Shown: positions 14,030 to 14,074 of the stretch, one piece after another
How positions within the stretch are numbered: position 1 is the stretch's first letter
Layout of the letters: every line of letters starts with the position of its first letter
Assembly (NCBI GenBank): GCA_002342025.1
Contig: DDPD01000006.1
Location: 1-14,074, forward strand
DNA: 14,074 nt
Reading direction: 5' to 3'
Source: Moraxellaceae bacterium UBA2477
GTDB lineage: Bacteria > Pseudomonadota > Gammaproteobacteria > Pseudomonadales > Moraxellaceae
Notes under the pieces: model-generated
Seen by the model: only the letters and a program-made list of their open reading frames with translations
What the model was told of the DNA's origin: nothing
Database searches by the model: none
Translations under genes and position numbers: made by a program

Positions 14030-14074
14030 GAGCGTTACCTCCGCACAGCAGTAAACAGGGGCGAGAAAGCTAAC

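Overview
The window reads as chromosomal DNA from a gammaproteobacterium. It opens with the end of an initiator tRNA gene and then carries rimP-nusA-infB-rbfA-truB-rpsO-pnp in the order known from E. coli and Pseudomonas. NusA has the two C-terminal acidic repeats seen in gammaproteobacteria, and PanD is the 126-residue E. coli type. The S15 central sequence and an AdeT-type solute-binding protein remind me of Moraxellaceae/Pseudomonadales, but that is recall, not a search.

Positions 1-8985 form a translation and RNA-metabolism cluster. The 3' part of the initiator tRNA (metY) is followed by two intrinsic terminators with complementary arms (74-103 and 150-175). Then come rimP (ribosome maturation), nusA (transcription elongation and termination), infB (IF2), rbfA (30S maturation) and truB (tRNA pseudouridine 55), all co-directional with short gaps; rbfA starts with GTG and truB probably with TTG. 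rpsO (S15) ends at a strong terminator. The 213-base rpsO-pnp gap holds a long imperfect hairpin of the kind that mediates RNase III/PNPase autoregulation, then a second hairpin abutting the pnp ribosome binding site. pnp ends at a strong terminator.

Positions 9109-13531 hold the accessory part, a three-gene transport operon: a lipoprotein resembling the TatT component of TRAP transporters, a periplasmic solute-binding protein of the AdeT type, and a 714-residue TRAP permease that appears to fuse the small (Q) and large (M) subunits. This matches the layout of the TPR-protein-associated TRAP transporters (TPAT) described in Treponema pallidum. It has unusual traits: an AdeT-type binding protein that seems to lack the TRAP carboxylate-binding arginine, a permease with a ~120-residue extracytoplasmic loop and an altered PPS motif, and hairpins in both intergenic gaps that could set subunit ratios. 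A perfect 7-2-7 inverted repeat upstream may be an operator. The substrate cannot be told from the sequence.

The operon converges on panD (minus strand, aspartate 1-decarboxylase, beta-alanine for pantothenate and CoA). Two bidirectional terminators lie between them. No insertion sequence, CRISPR array, phage gene or broken gene was seen.
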